DNA of 64,000 nucleotides from Rhodococcus qingshengii JCM 15477 (GTDB taxonomy: Bacteria; Actinomycetota; Actinomycetes; Mycobacteriales; Mycobacteriaceae), in contig NZ_CP096563.1 of NCBI RefSeq assembly GCF_023221595.1, positions 3,144,501-3,208,500 on the forward strand, in the 5' to 3' direction. Position numbers and translations under genes: made by a program. Below, piece by piece: positions 62,201 to 64,000 of the stretch. The notes below the pieces were generated by a model. That model searched no databases. It saw only the letters and a list, made by a program, of their open reading frames with translations, and was not told where the DNA came from. Within the stretch, counting starts at the first letter, position 1. Each line of letters starts with the position of its first letter.

Positions 62201-64000
62201 CCCGAAGGCAAGGAGGAGTTCGAGGACCGAAGCGTCGAAGCTCGGCGAAGAGAAATGCAGGGTGCGGTCTCCAGGTTCGACTCCGAACCTGACTCGTTCT
62301 TCGTCGGCGAAGCTGCTCAGCCCGCGGTGACTGACCACGACGCCTTTGGGGACACCTGTGGAGCCGGACGTGTAGATGAGGTATGCCGGATCGTCGTAGC
62401 TCAGGCGCGTACGCCGCTCGGCGTCGTCGACCGGTGCATCGGAATGGTGCGAGGTGTCCAGTTCGTCGAGGAGCAGCCAATCCACCGAATCGGCGAGCCC
62501 GCCGTGGTGCTCCCCCACACTGATTCCGACTACAGCTCCCGAATCGGTGAGCATGTGCCGAATACGATCCTCGGGGTAGTGCGGATCGATCGGGAGGAAG
62601 GCACCGCCGGTCTTGGCCACCGCCCACGTCGCGGTCACCGATTCGAGAGACCTCGACAGCGCAAGGGCGACATAGGTGCCGGGGCCGACTCCCCTGTTGA
62701 TCAGTTCACGGGCGAGTGTGTTCGACTCGGCGTCGAGATCCCGGTAGCTCACCTCACGATCACCGAAAACGAGCGCTGGGGCATCGGGGTTCACAGCCGA
62801 GGCCCGGCGGAGAATATCGGGGAGGGTCAACGGGGAGGACGCGGTCGCTCCCCGCGCCGGTACCAGGGACTCACGCTCGAAGTCGTCGAGGAGATCGAGG
62901 TCTCCGACCGGCGTTCGCGGGGCTGCTGCTGCGCCTGCAAGGATCCGCACCAGTCGCGAGAGGAAGGCTCGGACCGTGGATTCGGCGTAGTGCTGCGTGG
63001 AGTACGCAACCTCGAGGGCGCCGGTATCTGCGTGGACGTCGATCGCCACGTCGAGGCCGGCAATCGTGGTCTCCTGCGAGCCGTCGTTGAGGTGGACGTG
63101 CAACTCGGGCAGTGCGGGGACACCTGCCGCCGATCGAATCGACAACGTATCGCGTTCTCGAGCAAGAGAACTCACGAACTCGTCGAACGGTGCCGCCGGA
63201 TCGACCTCGCAGCGCAGGGGCAGAGTTCCCCACTCGGTCCTCGTTCCGATCAGCACGTCCCGGCGCTCGGTCGATCTCGACAGCAACGAAGCAAATGCGG
63301 CATGGACAACGGCAAAGAGGGAGACGCCTTCCGTGCGCGCAAGTTCGGCGACCGCGGGATCGAGTGGGACGCTCAGCCGATTCGTACCGGTGGGCTCCGA
63401 TTCGGCGTCGATTCGCTCGAGGCCCAGTGTCTCGAGGTCCAGTGTGGAGCCCTCGTCGGAGTCCCCCAGGTATCTCGCCCAGAACCGCTCGAGTTCCCTG
63501 CGCTGTGCACTGCGCGCCCCTGCCTCGGCACTTGCCGGATGAATCCGGTTCATCGGCGTACCGGCCGGTGCTGCTGTCAGTTCTGCGACCAATTCGGTGA
63601 ACGCCCGGTGGTGCTCGGCCAGTTCGTCGTGGCCGTAGCGATTGGGGTTTCCGCGAAAGTCGATCAACGTCTGCGCCGGATCGCCGCTCTGGTACACGTT
63701 GACCAGCAGATCCTCGACCGGACCCGACGTGACGATGTGATACTCACCGGTCAGTGGCCCGAGGGTTATCTCCTGCCGGAAGAGCATCACATTCATCATC
63801 GGGCCGGACAGACGCGCGTCGCCGACGGTCAGACCGGCATCACGCCGGATGTCCTCGAGGCTGCATCGCTGATGACGAAGCGCACCGAGAAGTTCGAGTT
63901 GCACGCGCCCGACCAGATCGTCGACACTTTCGTCCGGGTTTACGTGGATGTGTAGCGGCGCGACGTTGACCAGCATTCCGCCGGACCGCTGCAGCGGTGC
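38300..64000 (-). CDS. Giant non-ribosomal peptide synthetase, 5' end beyond window
   Basis: At least 8,566 residues in one open frame ending TGA 38300; the start lies past base 64000. Seven modules are visible from N to C: C(partial)-C'(decayed)-A-T, C-A-T, C-A-T-E, C-A-T, C-A-T-E, C-A-T, C-A-T-TE. All adenylation domains have YTSGSTG-type P-loops (IFTSGSTG in module 2) and the A10 lysine. Every full condensation domain has HHxxxDG. Carrier sites before the two E domains read GGDSI, the others GGxSL or GGTSI. The thioesterase has GWSLGG. By eye-aligned specificity residues, module 2 selects Ser and module 5 Thr (epimerised to D). No MbtH-like, methyltransferase or export gene is in view. Product unknown; chain of at least seven residues. 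Confidence 0.97.
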   Translation of the reverse strand, partial: APLQRSGGMLVNVAPLHIHVNPDESVDDLVGRVQLELLGALRHQRCSLEDIRRDAGLTVGDARLSGPMMNVMLFRQEITLGPLTGEYHIVTSGPVEDLLVNVYQSGDPAQTLIDFRGNPNRYGHDELAEHHRAFTELVAELTAAPAGTPMNRIHPASAEAGARSAQRRELERFWARYLGDSDEGSTLDLETLGLERIDAESEPTGTNRLSVPLDPAVAELARTEGVSLFAVVHAAFASLLSRSTERRDVLIGTRTEWGTLPLRCEVDPAAPFDEFVSSLARERDTLSIRSAAGVPALPELHVHLNDGSQETTIAGLDVAIDVHADTGALEVAYSTQHYAESTVRAFLSRLVRILAGAAAAPRTPVGDLDLLDDFERESLVPARGATASSPLTLPDILRRASAVNPDAPALVFGDREVSYRDLDAESNTLARELINRGVGPGTYVALALSRSLESVTATWAVAKTGGAFLPIDPHYPEDRIRHMLTDSGAVVGISVGEHHGGLADSVDWLLLDELDTSHHSDAPVDDAERRTRLSYDDPAYLIYTSGSTGVPKGVVVSHRGLSSFADEERVRFGVEPGDRTLHFSSPSFDASVLELLLAFGGAATMVIAPPTVYGGDELAQVMRIGRVTHAFVTPAALATVDPAGLPDLRVVVTGGDACSPALVDQWSHGRSMFNAYGPTETTVVATLTGPLSSDVPVTIGKPMRGAATVLLDSRLQPVPIGVAGELYVSGVGLARGYHARATITAERFVADPNGVAGERMYRTGDLARWNGEGELEYLGRSDFQIKIRGFRVELGEIDDVLRRHPSVAQAVTAGVAGPSGETLLAAYVTAAAGTHIDNSELVAHARSSLAAHMVPARIVVLDSIPLTPAGKIDRKALPDIDSVGGSAEYRAPETSTEKRISAVFCDLLGITRAGADDSFFDLGGDSLIATRVVSRVNGALGTTLSVLDLFEAPTVSALAARADLADSRNTRAPALTRIDRPDRIPVSLAQQRMWLTNQLDPSSPAYNIPIAVSMTGDLDVDALFTALRDVIVRHEILRTVFPESARGPVQHVLDVDEMFDHLEVETVPAAATSARASELAREGFDVSESVPIRATLLEVNEREHTLVLVVHHIAADGLSMAPLARDVMVAYASRASGRVPAWLPLEVQYGDFSEWQRGALGEASDPDSILAEQLRFWSHTLTERGELAELPMDHPRPAGVSLRGDDLDFRIDSATYRRVGEIAARSDVSVFMVIHAALAVLLSRESGANDITIGTPVAGRSERALDDVVGMFVNTVVLRTVLEGGLTFGEVLTRVRDVDVAALQHTEVPYDVLVESLADNQAPLFQVMLVMQGAAPTEVTLPELEVTVDELSTGAAKFDLQVILTDRGDHLDGQLNYASQLFDSDTMSGLADRFTMLLDAVAAYPESVVGDVDLTAPGEAELVLERWNATEHAVPITTLSDLVAEQAARTPEGAALVFGERTLTYAEFDARVGELARTLIARGVGPDMRVAVSIRRSPELLVAVHAVIRAGAAYVPVDPDHPAERIAYVFDIAEPICVLSRPQDHGAFPARVPIVDVDLDRQVSTTAPITDADRLGPLRPDNAAYVIFTSGSTGRPKGVAVSHRSIVNRLLWMQDTYPLHASDVVLHKTPVTFDVSVWELFWPLQTGAQLVIAEPDGHRDPGYLSALIADRGVTTAHFVPSMLAEFVAAATAGQCASLRQVFCSGEALAPTTAEAFTRLSSAGLFNLYGPTEAAVDVSAAEFTPDMTVTVPIGAPVWNTQLYVLDGRLHPVPVGVHGELYLAGVQLARGYLGRSDLTADRFVADPYGPSGTRMYRTGDVVRWRADGLLDYVGRRDFQVKIRGQRIELAEVEAALLRLPGVAQAAALVHHDDVVGDSLVGYVIADTGTSIDTDGLRTELRGLLPAYMVPAVVIALDVFPLGSTGKLDRKALPAPSFDSSQTYLAPRTPLEAQLAAIFEELLESGAVGVHDNFFEIGGNSLVAARAVARVNDSLSLNLSIRELFDAPTVAQLAVECATARGGPAVLPLEALPRPQTIPLSLAQKRMWFVNQFDVTSAAYNVAIAIRLRGRLDVAVLAGAITDVLTRHESLRTLFPMVEGVPAQVIVEPGEALGALPVVAANAEAVLGQIERLTSRGFDVTQAPPIRAELIEVDEEDHVLTVVVHHICADGFSMAPLAFDVMSAYSARHRGEAPDWSPLPVQYADFAIWQERALGRIDEADSTLAGQLEYWTRQLASVPELLALPADRPRPRVQDLSGGVVRFDIDAGIHRRLSETAIEHRSSMFMAVHAAYAVLVARLSGMEDITIGSPIAGRGNALLDPMVGMFVGTLVLRADVDPAASFTDLLARVRSTDLDAFAHADVPFERVVDALAPERSTSHSPLFQVMLEFKNTTRPAVSLTDLDVEVLELESAVSNFDLQLTLAETFDDDGRPAGIEAGFTYASALFDESTVEGFARYLVRILGAVTESPHTPVGDIDLVSDLDTIRAVAPELPEQVHFSTLLERKYVDEPQRTALIFGDRHLTYSDLDHRANRLARLLISRGVGPESVVALALPRSLESVVAIWAVARSGAAFVPVDPAYPVDRVHHMINDSGAGVVLTTAEHVGVVPDEADAVLLDQAKTLATLEQIGDQRIGASELLAAVSLDNPAYVIYTSGSTGVPKGVMVTHRGLSALAEQERSRFRVESTSRTLHFSSPSFDASILELLMAVGAGATMVIAPPSIIGGTELTSLIADQHVTHAFITPAALATVDPSGLNELVCIGTGGDVCPPDLVAAWVSDHRIMINAYGPTESTVVASITEPMSPTDRVTIGRPSTGISAWVLDNRLHRVPVGVTGELYVSGDGLARGYRNRAGTTAERFVPNPAGSAGTRMYRTGDLARWNKNGELEYQGRGDFQVKIRGFRIELGEIEAVLARYPGVAHSVVTTLERDGGAARIVGYVVPANDAQTVDPEAVIAFAGSALAPYMVPAVVVVLDELPMTANGKLDRRALPVPDLRATQARSRAAESDTERTLAALFVDVLGVESVGVDDSFFSMGGDSIMSIQLVARARDAGLVFTPRDVFEVKSVAGLAVLLASTKDDEPEVLEELPGDGVGHVPLMPVAQWWLDRLGSDLRGLDSFSQATLLNAPHGLHSVEQLTAALQVVLDRHDILRARLELDGERRLVVGEPGSVAAENICRVIEVEAEPGTAVFDAAIVDALGGARRELDPGRGVMVRVVWLSGVRNTGRLLLVIHHLAVDGVSWRVLVPELASAFHRIDAGEEPEPSYSGTSVRRWSHALRDIAPDRRVELPRWRSILEGADPLIGTRPLDPRLDTFDSVGRVVADVPVELSDTVLTTLPALFGGSVNDGLVAALALALTQWRQAQGIRTDNVLISMEGHGREAHVVPGADVLHTVGWFTSVFPMRIDLAGIDIAEVMSSAPEAAVVLKRVKEELLGVPDSGIGYGVLRYLDEVGRAELEDLRQPQISFNYLGRFSGTEAGESLGDWALARDVDLEAAARSEMPVGSVLDVNVVTTEISGAPHIGATIAYPTGVLAERDARAIADLWVQALRALATYAEHSERGGLTPSDIDLIDLDQDSIDHLEREFPTLTDVWSLSPLQSGLLFHARYAEHTVDAYTVQLALELDGVDASRLHRAAQALLDRHENLRAAFTTDTGGRSVQVINADVDVPWTEIDISPLAPTEQATEIRELLHADRVRGFDMATPPLLRFLLLRTGDDAYRLILTNHHILLDGWSMPLLVRDLLTLYATDSDHSAIPRVHPYRDYLSWISTRDDSVSIEAWGEALRGLDDPTLLTGTHAVDEDGATSRSTTTALGEGETELLRGFVRSRGLTIASLIQVAWGIVLAELLGRDDVVFGGTVSGRPPQVSGVESMVGLFINTVPVRVRLDPRESLAALCVRVQAEQARLSDHHHVGLSHITSAVGSAASFDTLTVFESYPVDRGGLSSGTDIAGMHVLDVHDAEDAAHYPLAIVASAADGRLRLKFEYFPGVLGDHDIDAIADRLLRTLELITAQPDLPLAKLRLMPDSQVQQLVPARGRQGRSVRTLDRIFSDTASRFPERVALSCGERKMTYRELDEASNQWARVLISEGAGPDSRVAICVERSFESVAAVWAITKTGAAFVPIDPRYPSDRISFMLEDSASSLGLTTAAHRPGDGGVTKWLELDDPTSIARLSGVSAAPLREDERRGTPRLENTAYLIYTSGSTGRPKGVVVTHTGLENFADEQRHRYCLTENSRALHFASPSFDASVLEYLLAFAVGGELVVAPTTVYGGTELADVLREGHVTHAFITPAALTSVDPEGIDELTTITVGGEAPSADLVRTWAPGRSFVNVYGPTETTISCNLSDPIPAGEKVYLGPPNRGFSEVVLDRRLQPVSVGVPGELYVAGVGLARGYHGRSPLTSERFVANPYGEPGERMYRTGDVVRWRSDRTIEYLGRSDFQVKIRGFRIELGEVDTALGQLPGVEYAVTLAVRGPSDEQALAAYVVCDDERRVSAEDIRAAARELLPAHMVPASVVVLDELPLTGVGKVDRAALPAPRFDTDAETLTAPATELERLVVGVFEDVLGVSPIGIDTHFFDVGGNSLTATRVIARVNALLGTDIGVRGLFESPTVRQLSRLAESVGRGENPRPPLTRRSRPDPLPVSLAQKRMWFLNQFDVTSPAYNVPLAVRLDGDLDFAALQAAVADVLGRHESLRTKFPSIDGQPVQQVMSSDEVMPILEPEIVTAARVSDRILELASAGFDASAEVPIRCAVLRVDGDERRHVLVIVVHHIVADGFSMNPLAADVAAAYAARSAGSAPNWSELAVQYGDFAVWQHEVLGSEEDPDSALTRQLDYWKDRLAGLGEPIALPTSFPRPAKPSMVGSVHRFAVSPQTHRALTDLAREHGTTMFMLMHAALAVLAARLAGTEDIAIGTPVAGRGEAELDHLVGMFVNTLVLRTQITPDASFEDVLAQVREGDLGAFQHTDLPFERLVDALDPERSTSHTPLFQILIEFRNNALPQLELPGLSVSGVEFDLPVAKFDLQLSVTERYDADGGTDGIDAEFIYATDLFDGDLIDSFSRRLLTILEAVSREPSTPTGDIDVVSADERRQMLTEWNTHAEPAPADNIADRFFEAVAAHPSSTAVNDSDGAMTYAELDGRANRLARLLIGRGIGPESVVAVAMPRTTDLVLALVAVIKTGAAYLPVDITYPAERMRFLFDDARPVCLVTTGDFRRDLPSEIIESGIDIVELGSPEIAVRLDHSAPHRITDADRTTPLLPDAVAYIIYTSGSTGRPKGVQVSHRNVLTLMDNTAPTFGFDDTDVWTMFHSYAFDFSVWELWGPLLHGGRLVVVDYYTTRSPDMFHELLRRERVTVLNQTPTAFYQLAEADRAYSPNGTGPDLALRYVVFGGEALDLGQLRKWYDRRPDTAPTLVNMYGITETTVHVSRIALDRNDSEHASASIIGRAVPGLSVYVLDRRLNLVPPGVVGEMYVAGDQVTRGYLGKPALTSVRFLPDPFGSSGDRMYRSGDLARWNDAGQLEYVGRSDFQVKVRGFRIELGEIEAAMLRCPGVAASVALVRTEGASPRIVGYVVAETGSTVDSATVTDFVAAELAEYMVPTAIVVLESLPLTVNGKLDRRSLPAPDFTVTGTTEATRAPATATEAVLADLFAEVLGRGSIGVDDSFFGLGGDSIMSIQLVSRAKSAGLVFTPRDVFEAKTVAGLTKVLLIESSETAPVLTELPGGGAGPLPLTPIMEWLVERSRGDLSTIRSYSQSALIALPADVSGPALERALQTILDRHDVLRARLDAATHQLEIREPGSITAPDILRRTSIVSTSGEEFVAAAETAMQDASGRLDPEHGKMISAVWLDPVSSNGNRAEAGRLLLVLHHLAVDGVSWRMLVPGLVTAYASAFDGETPILPPGGTSIRRWATALAETAALRRDEIDLWSRMRTDEPLLGARGLDPAVDVGATVDRVSVDVPTSVTENVISTVPQHFGGSVNDGLLAALAIAVTAWRRSRGQRSGDVLVNLEGHGREENAVPGADLSRTVGWFTTLFPVRIDLTGLDVVDALAGGSTAASAVKLVKETLLGLPDNGIGFGILKYLDRNEELRELPTPQISFNYLGRFAGSDPEHGEVPWLPISEVTLDEAHSGELAAASVLDINAVTTDTAHGPILRATWSFPRGILSEAEVTELAELWARALGALSEYVEEHSERELTPTDLDLVTADQQSIEQLERRFPDLTDIWSLSPLQSGMLFHAQFDETEIDPYMVQLTLELGGRVEAPRLRRAAQALVDRHPSLRAGFVSAPGGRALQVIRSGADIGWAEIDLSGAEDSEVAFGQLLERDRAHRFYMETAPLIRFMLVRIGPDTARLVVTNHHILLDGWSTPLLLRDLLTLYATDGDPEILPRVQSYRDYLSWISKQEPETSLRAWQEALRGVDTSTHLSRADTAAETVASEIHSYSLPTERAETLRAFARSRGLTMATLVQVAWGIVLAELLGRDDVVFGGTVSGRPPQVPGVESIVGLFINTVPVRVRLDARETLAEMAIRVQSEQASLLDHHHIGLSDIAGAVGAAGSFDTLTVFESYPVDETALTAETDIAGMHVLGIDGRDSAHYPIAVVASESDTLNLKMEYLPTHFSAREVAKITERVGIVLGQLASAPDQPLARLQVLTEFESRDLAPVFGSPGRSARTLPEILADVSATYPDRIALSAGSRSMTYAELDRRSNQLARAMIRRGAGPETSVAIGIERSVESVLAVWAVAKTGAAFVPVDPTYPADRIEHMLSDSEVLFGLTVVDAIDTLPPIVSWLVLGEEAFDDDVATSCTLPITQDERRAPVVMDNAAYVVYTSGSTGRPKGVVVTHTGLDSFALDQQRRFHADHHSRTLHFATPSFDGAVFEYLQAFGVGATMVIVPTDIYGGAELASLIRREHVTHAFVTTAALATVDPAGLDEFRHVVVGGETLPPHLVGLWAPGREFVNAYGPTETTVMADISEPMTVGAPITIGGPIRGVHEMILDSRLQPVPVGAPGELYIAGIGLARGYHRRPGLTSERFVADPFGKPGDRMYRTGDIVSWRSDHTIEYVGRSDFQVKIRGFRIELGEVDAQITAMASVTNCVTLGVDGPAGATVLASYLTVEEGSTLTGAEITAHLAGRVPSHMVPASIMIVDELPRTAVGKLDRKALPTPEFTGTGVEFRAPGTSLERRIADAFIDVLGVERVGVDDNFFELGGNSLIATRVVSRLNSALNIDVGVRVLFEAPTTAQLAERLSSAVTAVGAVPLTPMERSGSVPLSLAQKRMWFLNQFDTRSAAYNIPLAVRLTGDLDVTAMQQAIADVVERHETLRTVFPAVGGDPIQQVLTVDEAVPPVREMTLGEDELAERMQRLATTGFDVSVDLPLRVALFRLDTAEPVHILFVVVHHICADGSSMAPLARDVMTAYLARTAGTEPTWAPLEVQYADFTLWQHRVLGSEDDPESVISRQLHYWSEQLAGLDDVIALPADHPRPVQQTFHGDRFTFDIDANTHRALADLTRANGVTMFMALHGALAVLMSKLSGADEVTIGTPIAGRGQAALDHLVGMFVNTLVLRTSVDPDITFADLLEHVREIDLAAFQNSDLPFERLVDVINPTRSTSYSPLFQVALELQNNEPAHFHLPGLDIDGLTVETKFAKEDLELIVDEKFDEFGIPAGMSAAFDFATDLFEPATIRRFADRLRLILDAVGREPATRIADIGILGADETAALVPASGAAATRARVWPEILAEAVASNPDAPALSSRERSMTYRELDEESTKLARALCRRGVGPEDFVALGLPRSTAEIVAIWAVTKTGAAFLPVDPNYPDDRINHMLDDSRAVLGITDDAHRSQLPDTVEWMVLDEAETVDEIDAQSAAAITDRDRTIPLHHGHPAYLIYTSGSTGKPKGVIVTHLGLSNLNAEEHQRFNVQPYSRISHLASPSFDASVFELMMAFGSGACLVVIPPTVFGGSELAEIFADEHVSHAFITPTALSSIESSALPELRVLAVGGEACPPELVDIWGRDRRMFNGYGPTESTIQASVSEPMRPGKDINIGRPAIGFAGLVLDGHLKPVPVGVIGELYVTGPGLARGYHNRPDLTADRFVADPFGEPGQRMYRTGDLVRWRSDSTLEYLGRSDFQIKVRGFRIELGEIDSVLMAHPSVYFAATLGHEAPSGETMIASYIQPVEGQTVDDWELRRHLSSRLPAHMVPGAIVVVDRIPVTPVGKLDRKALPTPSFERRTVPYAPPTNNTERTVVDIFETVLGHEHIGVDDDFFELGGTSIVATRITIELEKRLGMRVPLQSLFLDPTPAGVARAADGMDAHSPDDSSDLLAPMITLRAGSDRAPLFFVHPGIGLSWGYAEFVKHLELDQPVYGLQLPSLSGGPSFDSLTELADDYANRIAAVASTGPIHLAGWSLGGVIAHAVAHSLTRSGRDVTLSILDSYPSSDSDQPAELSVSELLAGLAMPAGSKTVETFAEAAELLEQTLGAGIGIEAEHLARISRGYSHSVELTNRHQPPVHVGAIEFFVAGRSTENGHDVAEWRRFVEGDIRVTEVDCEHNQMIEPGPAATIAVRLREVIAQWGV
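38303..42235 (-). other. NRPS module 7: C-A7-T-TE
   Basis: C with HHICADG near 41815-41840; A7 (about 39360-40830) code DAFFAGGIQK, unassigned; [10 protein letters not shown] near 39200-39230; type I thioesterase (about 38303-39030) with FFVHPG oxyanion region, GWSLGG nucleophile near 38805-38825 and a C-terminal EHNQM histidine. Releases the peptide by hydrolysis or cyclisation. Limits approximate. Confidence 0.85.
42255..45390 (-). other. NRPS module 6: post-E C-A6-T
   Basis: Post-epimerisation C ([26 protein letters not shown] near 44915-44955), very close to the one in module 4; A6 (about 42540-44010) code DGFFVGAVMK, unassigned, possibly hydrophobic; [10 protein letters not shown] near 42370-42400. 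Limits approximate. Confidence 0.8.
45395..50100 (-). other. NRPS module 5: C-A5(Thr)-T-E
   Basis: C with HHIVADG near 49690-49715; A5 (about 47160-48700) code DFWNVGMVHK, one conservative change from the Thr code [22 protein letters not shown] near 46990-47025; E (about 45400-46840) with [11 protein letters not shown]. Predicts a D-configured Thr (allo at C2). Limits approximate. Confidence 0.83.
50125..53285 (-). other. NRPS module 4: post-E C-A4-T
   Basis: C of the post-epimerisation type ([26 protein letters not shown] near 52805-52845), expected to accept a D-configured donor; A4 (about 50410-51890) code DALFTGVISK, unassigned; [10 protein letters not shown] near 50255-50285. Limits approximate. 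Confidence 0.8.
53300..57905 (-). other. NRPS module 3: C-A3-T-E
   Basis: C with HHICADG near 57495-57520; A3 (about 55040-56500) code DALFGGAVVK, unassigned; [12 protein letters not shown] near 54885-54920; epimerisation domain (about 53300-54740) with [11 protein letters not shown]. Installs a D-residue. Limits approximate. Confidence 0.8.
57950..61080 (-). other. NRPS module 2: C-A2(Ser)-T
   Basis: C with HHIAADG near 60645-60670; A2 (about 58215-59690) code DVWHFSLVDK, identical to the EntF-type serine pocket; T with GGNSLVAAR near 58060-58085. Limits approximate. Confidence 0.85.
61110..64000 (-). other. NRPS module 1: C(partial)-C'-A1-T
   Basis: The C-terminal half of a condensation domain (to about 63525), then a truncated second C-like segment (about 62880-63515), A1 (about 61370-62840) and T (GGDSLIATR near 61215-61245). 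Pocket residues by alignment to GrsA-A: DALFVGAVVK, not a code I can assign with confidence. Limits are approximate. Confidence 0.75.

Noticed and set aside
54188..63955. Several 500-600-residue plus-strand frames opposite the NRPS
   Set aside because: They track NRPS codon structure in the antisense frame, recur at equivalent positions in each module and have no recognisable domains.
38300..64000. NRPS as the siderophore synthetase for the transporter at 15.6-19 kb
   Set aside because: No iron box near the visible gene end, no metal-chelating-residue code, and almost 20 kb of unrelated genes in between.

Overview
The window comes from a high-GC, mycolate-type actinomycete, most likely a Rhodococcus of the R. 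erythropolis/qingshengii type. The genus is an inference from gene order and gene style, not from a database match. The left third follows the Mycobacterium tuberculosis Rv1841c-Rv1847/Rv1854c neighbourhood: paired CBS-domain hemolysin-like membrane proteins, guaB1, gnd, an M56 peptidase with BlaI, a hotdog thioesterase and ndh, with two DEAD-box helicases, a DMT transporter and other genes interspersed.

Layout. 1-12.8 kb: mostly minus-strand housekeeping genes (a partial conserved gene, two hemolysin-like proteins behind a hairpin-rich leader, helicase-DMT transporter-guaB1, gnd, a second helicase with a GYQGNR-repeat tail, and the M56/BlaI pair with a perfect BlaI-type operator). 13-19.1 kb: an MprF-like membrane protein and a three-gene ferric-siderophore ABC transporter whose first permease carries an RDD domain. 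19.1-20.6 kb: an IdeR-type iron box, an iron-box-controlled hypothetical gene, then a second iron box on a promoter that leads into a strongly folded ~140-nt transcript ending in a Rho-independent terminator, directly upstream of the thioesterase. Its position and logic match the mycobacterial iron-sparing sRNA MrsI (ncRv11846). 20.7-23.3 kb: ndh, a 36-residue membrane peptide and an ArsR-SRPBCC fusion with a leaderless-looking promoter.

23.5-29.5 kb holds a compact plus-strand cassette: a Tat-signal protein rich in Gly/Ser and Pro/Thr, a two-domain glycosyltransferase, a PqqD-like protein, an HprK-like kinase, a family-5 nucleotidyltransferase and a GalE-like epimerase. The PqqD/HprK/nucleotidyltransferase trio is recognised in other bacteria but has no assigned function. 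I propose that it modifies the Ser/Thr-rich protein in the cytoplasm before folded export. 29.5-34.8 kb is accessory DNA: an unknown gene, a three-gene tyrosine-recombinase module (recombinase, Xre regulator, zinc-ribbon recombinase-like protein), and small unknown genes. 35.3-38.2 kb: a membrane diguanylate cyclase, a DUF5709 protein and a secreted lipase.

The last 25.7 kb is one uninterrupted minus-strand NRPS gene that runs off the right edge (at least 8,566 codons). It shows seven modules, C-A-T / C-A-T / C-A-T-E / C-A-T / C-A-T-E / C-A-T / C-A-T-TE. Module 2 reads as Ser and module 5 as Thr; the other five adenylation domains share an unusual pocket signature I cannot assign. The first module also contains a decayed second half-condensation domain.
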